Notes: generated from the sequence alone by a model not told the origin. DNA of 64,000 nucleotides from Paenibacillus assamensis DSM 18201 (GCF_000422445.1 NZ_AULU01000003.1:62001-126000), one strand, 5' to 3'; counted from the stretch's first letter, positions 1 to 23,230 are shown. Made by a program: numbers and translations.

Positions 1-13579
<13,579 letters not shown>

Positions 13580-13632
13580 AAAAAAACAAACAGGCACTCC
13601 CCACACAGAAAACTGCGAGGTAGATACCTGTT
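13580..13632 (-). terminator. Rho-independent terminator of the PadR/ABC operon
   Basis: On the minus strand AACAGG (13632-13627) pairs with CCTGTT (13594-13589). Further partly paired bases lie inside, and a T-rich run (TTTGTTTTTTT) follows. It sits about 95 bases past the permease stop and separates that operon from the synthetase gene. Confidence 0.65.
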
Positions 13633-13728
13633 CTATAGCATTATTCCCTTGTAAGTGTATATTTCATCAATGTGGATCGTACATGCATCAAGGCTTACAC
13701 CTATGTGAACATTTTGTTGTATAACAAC

Positions 13729-16128
13729 TCATGCCTCAGTCGTCAATATTCTCGGCGAAGTCCGTAATATTAAACGTGATGCAGCCCATGCTCCACACGC
13801 TGCCGCTACAGCACTAATAGGAACCATCAATCCAATTCCTGCTGCATTTATTACTAATGGAACCTCTACTATTCCATAATTGGATAGTACCATATTGAGC
13901 AATTGTGGCAGTGCGAATACTCCCACTAAAAGCCCTAGTAACCCGCCAATTAGAGAAAGCACAAATATTCCTGTAGTAATAGAGAGACGAATTTTTGCTG
14001 ATGTCATCCCAATCGTTTTAAAAATGCCGTAGGTTCTGCTGTCTTTCTTAATATTAATACGACATACACTATAAATGATGATAAAAGTAACTGCAATAAA
14101 TAGGAAGCCCATACCACCCAACGGAACGAGCAAAATGTTTATAGCTTCCGAGAATACTTCATCCACCAAAGTACTTTGAGTTGCGACCCATAAGGCAGTA
14201 CCATACTTGGTTTGTAATTCACTTACAAACCCATCTATTGAAACACCTTCCTTCACATTCAAGAACATCGATTCCATGTTATTGTAGTCCGGCTGTATTT
14301 TTTGTATCGCTTCTACTTTAAGACGAGCCGAGTTGGACATATTAGCAATAGCCTGATATATACCTGTTATTTCCATATTTATAGGTTTTCCTTGAACAAA
14401 AATTTCTATGGAATCACCTACTTCCTTCTGCAGCTTTTTAGCTACATTCACTCCAATAGCAATCTCATCACCATTCATGGGATTACGTCCTTTAAGATTA
14501 ACTACTCCTGTCTCGTTATAATCCCCTTCCAGCACAGTTAAATATACTCCCATAGAAGTCTCACTATCATTTTGAAGATCCTTATTCAGGGCAACAATGC
14601 CATTCATATCTCCAAAACGACTAAAATTAGCTACACGTTCATCTAAATTAAATTGAGACCGCAACTGTTCATAGGATAGTTCCGCTGGTTTATCGATTTT
14701 CATCGAAATATCAGAACCATCGTATCCCCAATGTGAAATCGTCTGCCCTATAGACATAATGCTATAAATGAACAGAAATCCGAATACGAGAACCGCAGAT
14801 GTCATTCCAGAAATGAGAACCATTAGAGAAGAAGCGCGAACATTCTTGATAAGACCTCTCATTCCAATGACTAGCGAAGCTGGAAATTGTTCAAAGCGCA
14901 ACCATGCCCGTGCTGGCGAAGCAGCCTTTCTAGCAACAACATGCTCAGCACCACCGTACCTAATAGCTTGCACTGGCTCGACTTTTCTTGCTTTACTCGC
15001 AAACAACCAAGACGAAGCGACGATGATAAAAATAATTAAAGCAGCCATCAGCCAAGACCAGTCTGCGGATGATACGCTCATATCTATGTTGGCAGTCTTC
15101 AGATGTGAAACCGAGCTATCCATAATACGATCTGAAAATGCATAACTCAGAAGAACTGCTGGAACAACGGATAAGCAAGCCAATAGTCCATACTGGATGA
15201 CATATACACTAATGATTTTTCGAGATGTCAATCCAATCGAACTTAAAATACCTATTGTCTTATAGCTTGAAATAATTTCATCTGATATGGTGAAATAAAT
15301 CGTATAGAGAGCGATAGCAATCATTACTACCGACAAAAAAATCATGACAAATGCAATGAGCTTATTTGTGACAAGATAGAAGGAAGACAAGCTATCAAAT
15401 TCCGATTTTCCTTCTAAATATGGAGTACCAAGAGATTTTTCGAATGATTCCCAGTACGTTTGACTCTGACTATAATCACTATACCTCAAGCTGATCATCG
15501 TCTTATCTATTTCATCTAACTTACTTGATACCTCACGGTAATCATCTGGGCTCATCCAGATACGGGCTGTAGTTGTAAAAGGAGCACTATATGAAATATC
15601 TACAACGACGGCAGACACTTTGTAGTCAATTACACCATTTTTCGTTTTTACCCCAATGTTATCTCCAACCTGAATATCCTTTGATCTTGCCAAAGTAGTA
15701 GGAATCCATACCGTTCCTTCGTTCGGTATGGATGTTATTTGACCTTGGTCAAATAACAATTCATCTACATCAGAAGGTTTTGGTGGAGTGTTTATCATCA
15801 TAGCAGCCACATTGGAGTAATCTTGCCCCTCATGCATAATTCCAGAGACATTGTGATATGGCATAATTTCCGAAACAGTTACCCCTTGCTGCTGCTTCCA
15901 CCAATGCTGCACTTCTTCAGGATCATGAAGCCCGTTCTCAATTTTCAGTATTTGGTGTGCCCCTTGCAATCTCTCATGCATATTCAAGTAAGCACCACCA
16001 GAGTTACTAATAATAGCTACAGCTGTCATTAGTAACACCGCGGAGAGAAGAATAATAAGTGTGATGAAGAAATTCTGAATCTTCTTTTTTCGCAAACTTG
16101 ATTTAGATAGTATCCAGACTGGTGACAT
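13729..16128 (-). CDS. ABC transporter permease with two FtsX domains
   Basis: A 799-residue integral membrane protein. It has an N-terminal membrane segment (about 15-38), a long extracytoplasmic region, an FtsX-like block of three segments (about 255-380), a central segment near 435-455, a second extracytoplasmic region, and a C-terminal FtsX block (about 665-790). This is the plan of MacB/FtsX-type permeases that move amphipathic or peptide substrates or pull on envelope components rather than import small molecules. AAGGAG lies 9 bases before the ATG. The ATPase gene ends 6 bases upstream, so the two are cotranscribed and very likely form one transporter. The substrate cannot be read from the sequence. 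Because it sits beside a lipopeptide synthetase, export or self-protection is possible, but the same five-gene arrangement also occurs without such clusters. Confidence 0.88.
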   Translation of the reverse strand: MSPVWILSKSSLRKKKIQNFFITLIILLSAVLLMTAVAIISNSGGAYLNMHERLQGAHQILKIENGLHDPEEVQHWWKQQQGVTVSEIMPYHNVSGIMHEGQDYSNVAAMMINTPPKPSDVDELLFDQGQITSIPNEGTVWIPTTLARSKDIQVGDNIGVKTKNGVIDYKVSAVVVDISYSAPFTTTARIWMSPDDYREVSSKLDEIDKTMISLRYSDYSQSQTYWESFEKSLGTPYLEGKSEFDSLSSFYLVTNKLIAFVMIFLSVVMIAIALYTIYFTISDEIISSYKTIGILSSIGLTSRKIISVYVIQYGLLACLSVVPAVLLSYAFSDRIMDSSVSHLKTANIDMSVSSADWSWLMAALIIFIIVASSWLFASKARKVEPVQAIRYGGAEHVVARKAASPARAWLRFEQFPASLVIGMRGLIKNVRASSLMVLISGMTSAVLVFGFLFIYSIMSIGQTISHWGYDGSDISMKIDKPAELSYEQLRSQFNLDERVANFSRFGDMNGIVALNKDLQNDSETSMGVYLTVLEGDYNETGVVNLKGRNPMNGDEIAIGVNVAKKLQKEVGDSIEIFVQGKPINMEITGIYQAIANMSNSARLKVEAIQKIQPDYNNMESMFLNVKEGVSIDGFVSELQTKYGTALWVATQSTLVDEVFSEAINILLVPLGGMGFLFIAVTFIIIYSVCRINIKKDSRTYGIFKTIGMTSAKIRLSITTGIFVLSLIGGLLGLLVGVFALPQLLNMVLSNYGIVEVPLVINAAGIGLMVPISAVAAACGAWAASRLILRTSPRILTTEA

Positions 16129-16134
16129 ATTCTG

Positions 16135-16917
16135 TTACTCCTTCCCAGCAATAAATGAAAAGATCTGCTGTTCGCGGGACTGAAGCTGTTCTGGCTTATA
16201 TTTACCCAACTCCAATATCCCGCCAATCTGACCATCTTTGATGAGAATAATCCGATCTGCTCGACAGGCTGCTTTAATATCATGAGTTACCATGACAATG
16301 GTCTGTCCATCGCGATTAACTTCAGTTAATAAATCAAGAATAATCGTACCTTGCTCTTGATTCAAAGCTCCGGTCGGTTCATCCGCAAAAATAACTTCTG
16401 GGGAATTGATAAGTGCCCTTGCAATGGCAGCTCTTTGTTGTTGTCCTCCCGACACTTGTGAAGGTAGTCTATCCCGTTGCTCTTCAATATTCATAAGCTT
16501 AAGTAAATAGAGAGCTTTTGTACGAATATCTTTATTTGAACGTCCTGCTACATGACCTGGGAGAGCGATGTTTTCATATAAATTTAAATCTGGGACCAAA
16601 TTAATCGACTGGTATACATAACCAATTTCTTCTGATCGCAATGCTGTTATTTGTGTTTCTGATAGTTGATCAATTCGCTGTTCTTTGAAATACACACTAC
16701 CAGAACTTACACTATCCAAACCACTTAACATATAAAGCAACGTAGACTTTCCAGATCCCGAACTACCCATTATAACTGTAAATTCACCTTCATAAATATC
16801 TAAACTCATATCCTTGGCTGCGTGGAATTCCTCATTTCCGGTTTGATACGTTTTATAGAGATGCTCAGCTTTTAAAATCACCGTTTTCTTTTCATTAGGT
16901 TTTAGTTGAACCTTCAT
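16135..16917 (-). CDS. ABC transporter ATP-binding protein (MacB/LolD type)
   Basis: A 260-residue ATPase with Walker A GSSGSGKST, Q-loop (YVYQSINL), signature SGGQQQRAAIARAL, Walker B VIFADEPTGALN and the switch His in MVTHDIKA. The EPTGALD-like block is typical of the MacB/LolD/BceA group that pairs with FtsX-type permeases. An upstream GTG in frame (16926) touches the GAGGGA site directly, while the ATG at 16917 has 9-base spacing and is preferred. It lies between the DUF4097 gene and the permease, and energises the permease encoded next to it. Confidence 0.93.
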   Translation of the reverse strand: MKVQLKPNEKKTVILKAEHLYKTYQTGNEEFHAAKDMSLDIYEGEFTVIMGSSGSGKSTLLYMLSGLDSVSSGSVYFKEQRIDQLSETQITALRSEEIGYVYQSINLVPDLNLYENIALPGHVAGRSNKDIRTKALYLLKLMNIEEQRDRLPSQVSGGQQQRAAIARALINSPEVIFADEPTGALNQEQGTIILDLLTEVNRDGQTIVMVTHDIKAACRADRIILIKDGQIGGILELGKYKPEQLQSREQQIFSFIAGKE

Positions 16918-17018
16918 TTCAATCACTCCCTCATATGAATTAGCATTTTTTCAGTAAGGAATATCAGTTATAGTAGTGAAATCATGTAGTTAAAAGAAGA
17001 TTAGTTATGGATAACGAT

Positions 17019-17771
17019 TCATCTCTGCGTGAAAACGAGATTACCAGTATCTGAAACAAGTCGTACTCTAGGGGTATTATTACTGTTTGGAGTTATGCTT
17101 GGAGGAAGGTTAGATTCTATGCTGCCATCGACTGTTTTCAGTTCATGCTGTAGAGAGTTAGGAATTTCATATGCTGTTACGGAAACATTACCTGTATCTG
17201 TCTTGACGAAAATATCTGATGTGATTGTCTTCAAATTTAAAGAAACTTTACCCGTATCTGTAGACACATTAAACTTGCCGTCATTTACATTAGCGAGAAA
17301 ATTACCTGTATTACTTGCTATTTGATATTCGATTGCGTGAACTTCTTCTATCGAAATATTTCCAGTATCGGTTTGTATCTGCAATTGTGCGAAGACTTGC
17401 TGAGGAATTTGAATGGTTAGTTTGACATTGGAGTAAAGAACAAAGAACTTTTCTTCAGTCTTTTCCTTCACAGAAATGACTAAGTTTTTTCCACTATGGT
17501 TAACTTGCAACTTATAATCATCTGCCCAACGAGTAGTAATCGTGCCAGTAAGCTTTGCTTCAATAGTTTCTCCTTTAGTCGGAGTCAATTCAATATTTTG
17601 AGTGTCAGATATGATTTGAATATTTTGAATTTCTTGTGCATGAGCACTCCATCTTTCACTAATTTCGGTTGTATTAAATGGTGATACGCCCAGTAAAAAG
17701 AGAGCAACGTTTCCAATTACCGCTACCACAATAAGTACGAAAGCCACTTTAACCTTTCTAGAGGCACTCAT
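17019..17771 (-). CDS. DUF4097 (LiaG-like adhesin fold) membrane-anchored protein
   Basis: 250 residues. An N-terminal hydrophobic anchor (about 8-27) is followed by repeated beta-helix-like units with recurring DTGN/DTGK turns (TDTGNIS, TDTGKVS, TDTGNVS, SDTGNLV), the hallmark of the DUF4097 family to which LiaG belongs. An in-frame ATG five codons earlier exists, but GGGGGAG lies 8 bases before the ATG at 17771. That ATG also overlaps the preceding TGA as ATGA, so translational coupling fixes this start. The protein should face the outside of the membrane. Members commonly accompany PadR and HAAS genes in envelope-stress operons; the molecular role is unknown. Confidence 0.85.
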   Translation of the reverse strand: MSASRKVKVAFVLIVVAVIGNVALFLLGVSPFNTTEISERWSAHAQEIQNIQIISDTQNIELTPTKGETIEAKLTGTITTRWADDYKLQVNHSGKNLVISVKEKTEEKFFVLYSNVKLTIQIPQQVFAQLQIQTDTGNISIEEVHAIEYQIASNTGNFLANVNDGKFNVSTDTGKVSLNLKTITSDIFVKTDTGNVSVTAYEIPNSLQHELKTVDGSIESNLPPSITPNSNNTPRVRLVSDTGNLVFTQR

Positions 17772-18313
17772 ATATTTCTCCCCCATTTTCTTATGCTATA
17801 ACGCAAATATCGAAGCACCTGGTTATAGTACCAAGTTATCATTTTATTCAATCCTATCACGAGCAGCAATCCGACACCTACTAATCCTAATATCCAAAAG
17901 AAATCAAACAAAAGGTTCCAACTTACTCCATTCTGGATAAGCATAATAAGTGGTGATGCAAGCAGCAGCCCTGCGATTACATACATACTTACAACAACTA
18001 ACAAAGAAATTGCGAATGGTATCAGCACCGGCACTATATTGAATATGCCAATACCTGCGATGGCAAGAGTAGCCTTAGTTATTCGATTCAATGTAGGAGA
18101 GTGTGTCGCTTCTTGCAGTCTATACTGTGCTATTATTTCTTTCGCAACCAGTTTAGGGGTACCAAGACTTCTAACGATCTCCTCTTCATCTCTACTACAA
18201 TATAGAGCATTAGCGAAATGTTCTTCATAATCACCCAACACCACCTCACGTTCTGATGGGGGAAGACATTTCAAGTAACTAGACAATTCACTTATATATT
18301 TTTGTTTATTCAC
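17768..18313 (-). CDS. HAAS/DUF1700 domain membrane protein
   Basis: 181 residues. The N-terminal helical HAAS domain (about 1-70, with YLKCLPPSEREVVLGDYEEHF) is followed by three or four hydrophobic segments (about 85-160) and a short basic tail. The start is GTG at 18313 with AGGGGG upstream, overlapping the PadR stop by 8 bases. HAAS proteins nearly always sit beside a PadR regulator and are thought to take part in its signalling at the membrane; the mechanism is not established. Both flanking genes overlap this one, so the operon is tightly coupled. Confidence 0.85.
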   Translation of the reverse strand: MNKQKYISELSSYLKCLPPSEREVVLGDYEEHFANALYCSRDEEEIVRSLGTPKLVAKEIIAQYRLQEATHSPTLNRITKATLAIAGIGIFNIVPVLIPFAISLLVVVSMYVIAGLLLASPLIMLIQNGVSWNLLFDFFWILGLVGVGLLLVIGLNKMITWYYNQVLRYLRYSIRKWGRNI

Positions 18314-18629
18314 CCCGTAGTCCCCCTTCGATTATTTCTTGAACACCTTCAGAAAATAATGTCCACTCCCCTAACAGCTGTTGAAGTGATTCCTTCCCCT
18401 TATCAGTCAGTTTATAATATTTTCGGGGCGGTCCTACATTTGATTGGATGTAATAAGTAGAAAACAAGCCGTCCACCGTGAGGCGCCGAAGCAACGGATA
18501 AATCGTTCCTTCTGAAATTTCAAACTTGCGTGAAATCACATCTACTAATTCGTAACCATAACGATCTTGCTTGGCAGTCAAAACCAGTACGCACAATTCC
18601 AATACACCTTTTTTAAACTGTACATTCAA
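18306..18629 (-). CDS. PadR-family transcriptional regulator
   Basis: 107 residues, the usual short PadR form: a winged helix with ELVDVISRKFEISEGTIYPLLRRL as the recognition region and YYKLTDKGKE as the wing, then a short dimerisation helix. A GTG three codons upstream has no good ribosome site. The TTG at 18629 has AGGTGG five bases before it and gives the family's normal MNVQFKKGVLELCVL start, so it was chosen. It is the first gene of the operon and probably represses it. A palindrome of 10-base arms lies directly upstream. Confidence 0.9.
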   Translation of the reverse strand: MNVQFKKGVLELCVLVLTAKQDRYGYELVDVISRKFEISEGTIYPLLRRLTVDGLFSTYYIQSNVGPPRKYYKLTDKGKESLQQLLGEWTLFSEGVQEIIEGGLRGE

Positions 18630-18656
18630 ATTAACCACCTACGCTTTTTCAGTACC

Positions 18657-18682
18657 TTTTAATCCGAGGTACCGGATTAAAA
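18657..18682. promoter_or_regulatory. Palindrome upstream of padR, candidate PadR operator
   Basis: TTTTAATCCG (18657-18666), a 6-base spacer AGGTAC, then CGGATTAAAA (18673-18682): a perfect 10-base inverted repeat 28 bases upstream of the padR start. The spacer is itself part of a GTACC/GGTAC pair. Position and symmetry suit an autoregulatory operator. Confidence 0.6.
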
Positions 18683-18942
18683 AACAATATCGCGTTCCAA
18701 ATGCATTCCTTAGAGCTTACATGCTACTACCTTGCATTGCACAGTACCTAGTTATAAAAAAAACGATACTCAAATATAAACAATGACTCGTGAGATTTCT
18801 ATTCCTATACATCCATTCCTGACTCATCGTATCCAGTTATACCCAAATTATACTTCCATTTTTTATGATTCACAAGCATTTTCTAAAAAAACTTGCATTT
18901 TGAATAATTATCAATTCCTTAAGGCATTCCAGATACGCTATT
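18683..18942. other. Intergenic region between padR and the SLH gene
   Basis: About 260 AT-rich bases. The padR operon promoter should lie at its left end. I see no gene, RNA or repeat that I can support in the remainder. Confidence 0.4.
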
Positions 18943-18978
18943 AAAAAAACCACCTCTCCATCTATTCAGACAGAGAGG
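18943..18978 (-). terminator. Terminator of the SLH-domain gene
   Basis: CCTCTC and GAGAGG arms (18953-18958 and 18973-18978) with a 14-base loop, followed on the minus strand by TTTTTTT. Confidence 0.75.
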
Positions 18979-18997
18979 CAGTCTCTTCAACTCAACC

Positions 18998-21463
18998 TTA
19001 TTTATTCAATAAACGATACAAAATAACTGCGGACTCCGCACGATTCGTAGAATCGTTTGGTTTCAACTTGCCTTTGTCGCCCACGAGAATGCCTTTCTCA
19101 ACCGCTAGTGCTACATCTGCTTTGAGAGAAGGATGGATCGACTTGTAATCTTTGAACTGCTTTAATACTTGGTCTGGGTTCGCAACATCTTGCCAGCCAT
19201 TTTTCTGCTGCAACAAACGAACTGCGATAGCTGCGAATTCCGCACGGCTAATCTTCGCCTCTGGTCTGAACGTACCGTTCGGGTAACCGCTCAAGATACC
19301 TTGATCCGCAGCTGCACGAATGTACTTCGCATACCATTTCGAACTACTCACATCCGTAAATGTTTTAGAACCTTCTTTCTCCTTCAGATCAAAACCAAGT
19401 ACGAACATTTTCGCCACTTCGCCACGTGTTGTATGAGCTTTAGGCGCAAAACGATTGTTTCCTACGCCTTCCATAATACCCAATGCAGAGATAAAGTCGA
19501 TTTTCGGACCAGCCCATGCACGAACTTTGCTAATATCAATATAAGATACACTGCGTCCTGTAATCGCAAGCTCCTCACTGCCATTTTTAAGAGCATATTC
19601 ATAATTTCCATTGACAGGTTTCACCGAACTACCACCTGCAGCAGCCACAACCAATGCACGGCTAGGCAGCTTGAACGACGAGCTTAATGGAAGTGTTGCT
19701 TTAATAGCTCCGCTAGGTAATGTCTTGCCATCTTTTAATACATATTCGTATTTGTATACATCGGAAGCAACAATCGGGCTGTTATTGAAGCGATTCTCTT
19801 GTCTCGAAGTCGTTTTCCATTCAACATCTTCTTGTAAGGACGCCACATTCAAAGTCGTGCGCAAGCTGTTCGTCAATACGGATACGTCTGCTGCTTGCTT
19901 GGACTTGAAGTGCTCTTGCAAGGCTTTGCTTAAAGATACATGGTACTTCTTCACATCATGTGTTCCTGCATCCAAAGTAAGTGCGAATGACGGAATCGTA
20001 ATATCCGACTTCACATTTTTGAACAGTCCAGCCCACTTCTTGAACTGTGTTTCTACCTCATTTACATAGTTCTTCAGATCGCTGTCTGTCAGCTTCAATG
20101 TTGCCACGCCATCTTTCACTACGACAAAGCGCTTCACATTAAGCTTCGTTACTTCAGCAAATGACTTGTTCAACAGTGCGTTTAATTCGTCTAGTACACG
20201 ATTTTTCTCTTCTGTGGAAACAGCGCTAGCAAGCCGGGACTTAAGTGCCGCCAATTGCTTCTCAAGCTCTTTGAAATAGTTGTTATAATCAATGAGGACG
20301 CCATCTGAGATGTTGCTGCCTCCTCCGCCTCCACCAGGGTAGAATCCACCACCGTTGTTACCACCATTGTTAGATCCAGGAGCAATGTAACGAACAGGTA
20401 TTTGTACATTGCTGAACAGAATTTCGTCCCCGCGGAATGCAGTTCCAGCTTTTCTAATATAAGCCGTTACGTAGGCAACTCCATCTTTCTTGTCTGTCGT
20501 TTTTAGTGTACCGCCCTCTAATTTAACGCCAGCACTCTTTTTCTCGTCGAGCTTCAACTCGATATAGTCTTTGTAATCAGAATATGTGACAGTAGTTACA
20601 CCGCCGTACACATCTGTATATACACTTCCCGTCACATTTCCGTATACAGCACCGTATACACTTAGCACAACATTTGTGCCTTCTTTAGCATCATTTCCGA
20701 TTAGGTTCGAATGCGCCCGCACTGCTGCTACAGCCAACGATTCTACTGCTTCATTATAAGTGGACACTCTAGCTGCCAATTGCTTATCTGCTTCGCCTAC
20801 AGTATTCCAGTCCAGCTTATACGTTTTTGCTATAGCATTGAATTTGTCAGACTCAGCAATCGCAGATACAACAACTTTCTGCAACTTCGCATTGAAATTC
20901 TTGCCGATATTCGCTGGATTACTCAACAACGCTGCGATTTCTTTACTTTGGAACTCTTTTAAGAAGTTGCCCTTAACTTTCGCTGCCAGATCCTCGTAAT
21001 CTGCTTTGGTCAATCCAGCAGTAAGACCTGCGTCTTTGGCAGCTTGCTGCAGCACTTTGTCATATGTAGTACTCAAAGCACCCAAAGCCTGTTCATCACC
21101 AAGCGCAAACAACTTCAGTTGCTTGTAGATGCCGAAAACATTTTCTTTTGTAACAGCATCTTTCTTAAGCTCATTCGGAATAACTTCCCAGATCGGGTCA
21201 ACAATGTCTCCATATGATGCATACGTAACAGAAGTTACAGTACTATTATAAGTCGCATCTACAACAGAGCGCTCTTCAGCGTTCAGTGCAGCATGAATTT
21301 GCTTATTTTTATTTTCCAGCCAAATAATCGATGACTTGGATTCCTGTGCAGCTTGAATCTTACTGAGCGCCTCCACTGTAGATAATGCATTAACAGGAAT
21401 ACCTGCGAGTGAACCAACCACTAAGCTCGCAGCTAAAGCTGTACTTACGATTTTCTTCTTCAT
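18998..21463 (-). CDS. SLH-domain cell-surface protein
   Basis: 821 residues. The signal peptide (KKKIVSTALAASLVVGSLAG, cleavage likely near NALS) is followed by a large helical N-terminal region without a domain I recognise and a beta-rich section. A glycine-rich hinge with NNGG and GGGGG runs lies near residue 370. A second helical region leads to three C-terminal SLH repeats (about 640-821) with the motifs TTRGEVAK, ISRAEFAA and TNRAESAV. SLH repeats bind pyruvylated secondary wall polymer, so the protein is fixed to the cell wall. An in-frame GTG at 21481 overlaps the GGAGGG site, so the ATG at 21463 is the likelier start. It could be an S-layer component or a wall-associated protein; no enzyme motif is visible. 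It is transcribed alone. Confidence 0.88.
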   Translation of the reverse strand: MKKKIVSTALAASLVVGSLAGIPVNALSTVEALSKIQAAQESKSSIIWLENKNKQIHAALNAEERSVVDATYNSTVTSVTYASYGDIVDPIWEVIPNELKKDAVTKENVFGIYKQLKLFALGDEQALGALSTTYDKVLQQAAKDAGLTAGLTKADYEDLAAKVKGNFLKEFQSKEIAALLSNPANIGKNFNAKLQKVVVSAIAESDKFNAIAKTYKLDWNTVGEADKQLAARVSTYNEAVESLAVAAVRAHSNLIGNDAKEGTNVVLSVYGAVYGNVTGSVYTDVYGGVTTVTYSDYKDYIELKLDEKKSAGVKLEGGTLKTTDKKDGVAYVTAYIRKAGTAFRGDEILFSNVQIPVRYIAPGSNNGGNNGGGFYPGGGGGGSNISDGVLIDYNNYFKELEKQLAALKSRLASAVSTEEKNRVLDELNALLNKSFAEVTKLNVKRFVVVKDGVATLKLTDSDLKNYVNEVETQFKKWAGLFKNVKSDITIPSFALTLDAGTHDVKKYHVSLSKALQEHFKSKQAADVSVLTNSLRTTLNVASLQEDVEWKTTSRQENRFNNSPIVASDVYKYEYVLKDGKTLPSGAIKATLPLSSSFKLPSRALVVAAAGGSSVKPVNGNYEYALKNGSEELAITGRSVSYIDISKVRAWAGPKIDFISALGIMEGVGNNRFAPKAHTTRGEVAKMFVLGFDLKEKEGSKTFTDVSSSKWYAKYIRAAADQGILSGYPNGTFRPEAKISRAEFAAIAVRLLQQKNGWQDVANPDQVLKQFKDYKSIHPSLKADVALAVEKGILVGDKGKLKPNDSTNRAESAVILYRLLNK

Positions 21464-21727
21464 GAATCCTTTTCCCTCCACGATTGTTATTTATGGATAA
21501 CTTATTGCAAAAAATAAGTTTCCAACGATCCTATAAGTGAATCAGCCACAATCTAGATGTCAAAGTACTTAAAATGAAGGCTTCTCCACCATTCCAGAAT
21601 ATACCTCAAAATGTTTATATTCATCTTTTCATATAAAGTTTCTCTTATTATCCAAATTAGCGGAAACTTTTTATGTTCCTTACTAGATTCACATCCATTT
21701 TTTACACGTATTACAGGAAAACGAAAC
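21464..21727. other. Intergenic region upstream of the SLH gene
   Basis: About 260 AT-rich bases. They should carry the SLH-gene promoter and leader. I see no supportable gene or structured RNA here. Confidence 0.35.
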
Positions 21728-21776
21728 AAAAATAAAAAAGAAGAAATCCGACGTCTAACTATAAGACGCAGATTTC
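21728..21776 (-). terminator. Terminator of serC
   Basis: GAAATC/GATTTC outer arms (21771-21776 and 21743-21748) with inner CGTCT/AGACG pairing, followed on the minus strand by TTCTTTTTTATTTTTG. Confidence 0.8.
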
Positions 21777-21805
21777 TTCCATTTAGTTGCAAGTTTGAGT
21801 AAAAA

Positions 21806-22900
21806 TTATCCGTTATTAAGTCTAAAGTCTTCCATAAACTGTACTAAAGCCTCACAACTAGAGCGTGGAACCGCGTTATAAATAGAGGCCCGAAGCCCAC
21901 CTACACTACGATGCCCTTTCAACCCTACGAAGCCCGCTTGCTCCGCTTGAGCAGCGAATGCCTTTTCCAACTCCTCCGTTGCAAGACGGAAGGTTACGTT
22001 CATAATGGAACGGCTGCTTTGCTCTGCACAACCACGATAGAAGCCGTCACTGTTGTCAATCGCGTTATAAATAAGCTGTGCTTTATATTCATTGGCCACT
22101 TGAACCGCACTCAAGCCACCTTGCTCTTTAAGCCATTCCAATACAAGCTTCACCATATAAATTGAGAAAGATGGAGGTGTATTGTACAACGAATTGTTTT
22201 TGTAAGCTGTGCTGTAACGCATCATAGTCGGTATTGTCTTTGGACTGTTAGCAATGAGCTCTTCCTTCGCAATGACAACGGTAACGCCAGATGGACCAAG
22301 ATTTTTCTGTGCACCCGCATAAATCATCCCAAACTGAGATACATCGATTGGACGACACAATATATCACTGGACATATCTACGATGAGCGGCACATCACCT
22401 GTATTAGGGTAAGCTTGGAACTGAGTACCTTCAATCGTTTCGTTGGATGTGAGATGCAAATAAGCAGCTTGTTCTGGCAATTGTAGATCAGCTAATGATG
22501 GAATACTCATAAATTTATCCGCTTCAGATGACGCAACAACTTGTACTTCTCCCACTAACTGTGCTTCTTGGATCGCCTTCGTTGCCCAGCTTCCAGTGTT
22601 CACATACGTACCGACTTTGCCCGGGGAGAGTAAATTAAGCGGAATCATCGCAAATTGGGTACTTGCTCCACCTTGCATGAACAGCACATCATATCCCGCA
22701 GGAATGTTAAGCAGTTCCTTCATTAAAGACTTCGCTTCATTATGCACAGCTTCATATACACCGCCGCGATGTGACATTTCCATAATTGACATGCCTGTGC
22801 CTGCAAATTCGACGAATTCTGTCTGCGCACGCTCAAGCACTTCAAGCGGCAATGCTGCTGGTCCAGCATTGAAGTTATAAGCTCGTTGACGTTGTTCCAT
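21806..22900 (-). CDS. serC: Phosphoserine aminotransferase
   Basis: 364 residues, full length for the family. The enzyme converts 3-phosphohydroxypyruvate and glutamate to phosphoserine in serine synthesis, in the cytoplasm. Visible family features are the start YNFNAGPAALP, GGASTQFAMIP, and the PLP lysine in GAQKNLGPSGVT. The C-terminal GLKGHRSVGGLRASIYNA binds the substrate carboxylate and phosphate. It appears monocistronic, with its own terminator and a 330-base gap to the glutamine synthetase gene upstream. No T-box or other leader was seen. Confidence 0.96.
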   Translation of the reverse strand: MEQRQRAYNFNAGPAALPLEVLERAQTEFVEFAGTGMSIMEMSHRGGVYEAVHNEAKSLMKELLNIPAGYDVLFMQGGASTQFAMIPLNLLSPGKVGTYVNTGSWATKAIQEAQLVGEVQVVASSEADKFMSIPSLADLQLPEQAAYLHLTSNETIEGTQFQAYPNTGDVPLIVDMSSDILCRPIDVSQFGMIYAGAQKNLGPSGVTVVIAKEELIANSPKTIPTMMRYSTAYKNNSLYNTPPSFSIYMVKLVLEWLKEQGGLSAVQVANEYKAQLIYNAIDNSDGFYRGCAEQSSRSIMNVTFRLATEELEKAFAAQAEQAGFVGLKGHRSVGGLRASIYNAVPRSSCEALVQFMEDFRLNNG

Positions 22901-23086
22901 ATGTCTCCCACCTTTTCCCCATTATAGCTTCCGAAATATTATTGTAATGATATCAGGTAATGACATCTCCTTCAACCACATATTTCACGAAAAATAGAAT
23001 GAATACATATCTATATTGTTCGGTTATAAGCAAATATCGCGAATGATTTCTCTATAACCTCGTTCTGTACACTACTTATTTCCGAA
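22901..23086. other. Short intergenic region upstream of serC
   Basis: Together with the adjoining terminator this is a 330-base gap. Apart from the serC ribosome site (GGTGGGAG) I see no supportable element in it. Confidence 0.35.
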
Positions 23087-23144
23087 ATAAAAGAACCCCT
23101 CCTTGAGATTGTCGCTACGAACGGCATTTTCACTCAAAGAGGGG
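23087..23144 (-). terminator. Terminator of the glutamine synthetase gene
   Basis: Twelve-base arms CCCCTCTTTGAG (23144-23133) and CTCAAGGAGGGG (23107-23096), with one G-T pair and a 25-base loop, then TTCTTTTATTT on the minus strand. Confidence 0.8.
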
Positions 23145-23230
23145 TATATTGTGTACATTTTGAAAACTTATTCGAATGATTCCAATTTCATAAAACGCTC
23201 GTCTCTGTACTAAGCCACACTACCTATTTA

